NCBI RefSeq assembly: GCF_022835695.1
Contig: NZ_BQUV01000010.1
Coordinates: 186,001-250,000 of the forward strand
Length of the DNA: 64,000 bases
Source of the DNA: Bradyrhizobium sp. Ce-3
Lineage (GTDB): Bacteria; Pseudomonadota; Alphaproteobacteria; Rhizobiales; Xanthobacteraceae
Direction of reading: 5' to 3'
Below the pieces are notes generated by a model. That model searched no databases, was not told the origin of the DNA, and was given only the letters and a program-made list of their open reading frames with translations. The translations under genes and the position numbers were made by a program. Position 1 is the stretch's first letter. Every line of letters starts with the position of its first letter. Positions 63,060-64,000 of this stretch are shown piece by piece.

Positions 63060-63841
63060 GATTGCTGGAGCTCCCGGATGCCGGGAAACAGCCGCGCGAA
63101 GGACAGTCGCAGGCACGCGTTGAGGAGAACGCCGAGCGCACCGGTCGCAACCAGATAGCCAAACATCAGGCCCGGCTGGAGTGCCTCCTGCGCCGTCACC
63201 AGCCCCCAGCCAAGCCCGGCCGGATTGCCGACCATCTCCGCGATAACTGCGACGACGAGTGCGAGCCCGAGCGCGACACGCGCGCCGACCATGGTCGATG
63301 GCAATACCGCAGGAAGGATGACCTTGCCGAGCCGTTGTGTTCGCGACAGATGCAGCGTCGCGGCCGTATCGAGGAGCCTCGGGTGGATGGCCTTCGCACC
63401 GGCGACGGTATTGACGATGACCGGCCACACGCTCGCGAAGACGATCACGGTGATTTCCGTGGTGACGGTGAAACCGAACAACAGAACCGCAACCGGAACG
63501 AACGCCACGGCCGGCAAGGGCCGGAGCAACTCGAGCGACGCGCCGAAGAAGCGATGGACGATCGGCAAGAACGCGAGCGCGAGCCCGATGGCCGCGCCAA
63601 GCACGCTCGCGATCGCCCATCCGGCCAGCGCGCAGGCGACGGTATGCACGGAATCGGCAATGATCTGGCCGGATCGGATCGCGCCATAGAGCGCCTGGCC
63701 GATCTCCGTCGGCGCCGGCAGGAATTCGAACCGGGTCGCGGCAGCCCTGACGCCGGCTTCCCACGCGACGAGAAGAACCAGGGCGGTCGCGAGCGCAGAC
63801 GGGTTGAGCACGCCCATTGAGCGTCTAAGCATGGATCTCAT
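63056..63841 (-). CDS. ABC permease, SsuC/TauC/NrtB type (first)
   Basis: This 261-residue permease has about six helices, the loop TAATLHLSRTQRLGKVILPAVLPS and FFGASLELLRPLPAVAFVP, matching the same family as its neighbour. It overlaps the ATPase gene end by 17 bp and the next permease by four bases. An in-frame ATG at 63832 is an alternative start. Two different permease genes suggest a heterodimer, as in the thiamine-precursor and riboflavin-type importers of this family. Confidence 0.86.
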   Translation of the reverse strand: MRSMLRRSMGVLNPSALATALVLLVAWEAGVRAAATRFEFLPAPTEIGQALYGAIRSGQIIADSVHTVACALAGWAIASVLGAAIGLALAFLPIVHRFFGASLELLRPLPAVAFVPVAVLLFGFTVTTEITVIVFASVWPVIVNTVAGAKAIHPRLLDTAATLHLSRTQRLGKVILPAVLPSTMVGARVALGLALVVAVIAEMVGNPAGLGWGLVTAQEALQPGLMFGYLVATGALGVLLNACLRLSFARLFPGIRELQQS

Positions 63842-64000
63842 GGCGAAACGCCTCGTAGAGCTGATGACGCAGCTGTAGATATTCGGGAAGCTCCTTGGTC
63901 ACGATCTGGTCGCGCGGCCGCGGCAGGTCGACGCGGATGCGCCGCGCGATGTGGGCCGGACTGCCTTTCAGGAGAATGATCGTATCGCTGAGATAGATCG
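63825..64000 (-). CDS. ABC ATPase C-terminus, taurine/nitrate importer type, truncated by the window
   Basis: The frame is open from the window edge to TAG at 63825 and encodes the last 57 or so residues, beginning YLSDTIILLKGSPAHIARR and ending in a charged helix (YLQLRHQLYEAFRHEIHA). The piece YLSD-x3-LLKGSP is the post-switch region of SsuB/TauB/NrtD ATPases. The catalytic domain lies outside the window. It overlaps the first permease start, so the three genes form one operon. Confidence 0.8.
   Translation of the reverse strand, partial: IYLSDTIILLKGSPAHIARRIRVDLPRPRDQIVTKELPEYLQLRHQLYEAFRHEIHA

Overview
The window is GC-rich, densely packed alphaproteobacterial DNA, most like Bradyrhizobium or a close relative. 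The basis is the FixJ/FixK-type regulators with matching TTGAT-N4-ATCAA boxes, an alphaproteobacterial porin, an IalB-family protein, small Gly/Tyr-rich secreted proteins and many ABC uptake systems beside catabolic operons. I saw no rRNA, tRNA, insertion sequence, phage gene or CRISPR array.

Region 1 (1-14.2 kb) looks like a low-oxygen or stress module. It holds an IalB fragment, a lone receiver protein, a FixJ-like regulator, a histidine kinase with a periplasmic binding-protein-like sensor, and a FixK-like CRP/FNR regulator. Four FixK/FNR-type boxes follow at 6041, 8997, 9120 and 13272. They lie beside an AI-2E transporter/K+ channel pair, a Gly-rich secreted protein, a divergent aspartate 4-decarboxylase and tandem aspartate:alanine antiporters, and a UspA protein near a cysteine dioxygenase-like gene. 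Aspartate decarboxylation coupled to antiport is a known proton-motive-force cycle.

Region 2 (14.2-34.3 kb) is an accessory catabolic and transport zone. It has a porin, two LysR regulators, a two-component flavin monooxygenase (LLM plus flavin reductase), a TauD-type dioxygenase, an amidase with a small GatC-like partner, and a tight operon of acyl-CoA ligase, MmgE/PrpD protein and two CoA-transferase-fold subunits. A GlcD-type FAD oxidoreductase, a sulfurtransferase and a ferric/thiamine-type ABC importer follow. A 24-bp LysR-type operator (20 of 24 identical) precedes both the ligase operon and the importer.

Region 3 (34.4-41.2 kb, minus strand) is a LuxR-type regulator, an amidase and a branched-chain-type ABC importer with fused LivM-LivG, probably for uptake and hydrolysis of an amide.

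Region 4 (41.4-61 kb) is the most interesting. The minus strand carries a Liv-type importer, an arylacetonitrilase-like nitrilase, an FMN alpha-hydroxyacid dehydrogenase of mandelate type and a second nitrilase. The plus strand carries a benzoylformate decarboxylase, an aromatic aldehyde dehydrogenase, a ketopantoate-reductase-like protein, an aromatic-acid MFS transporter, 4-hydroxybenzoate hydroxylase, protocatechuate 3,4-dioxygenase beta and alpha, and a beta-keto acid cleavage enzyme. Together these spell an almost unbroken predicted route from (4-hydroxy)mandelonitrile, the aglycone of plant cyanogenic glucosides such as dhurrin or taxiphyllin, through 4-hydroxymandelate, 4-hydroxybenzoylformate, 4-hydroxybenzaldehyde and 4-hydroxybenzoate to protocatechuate and ring cleavage. 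AraC and LysR regulators sit between the two halves. The enzyme families are read from sequence; the joined pathway is inference.

Region 5 (61-64 kb, minus strand) holds a RidA-like protein without the canonical arginine, an enoyl-CoA hydratase, and a taurine/nitrate-type ABC importer that runs off the end.
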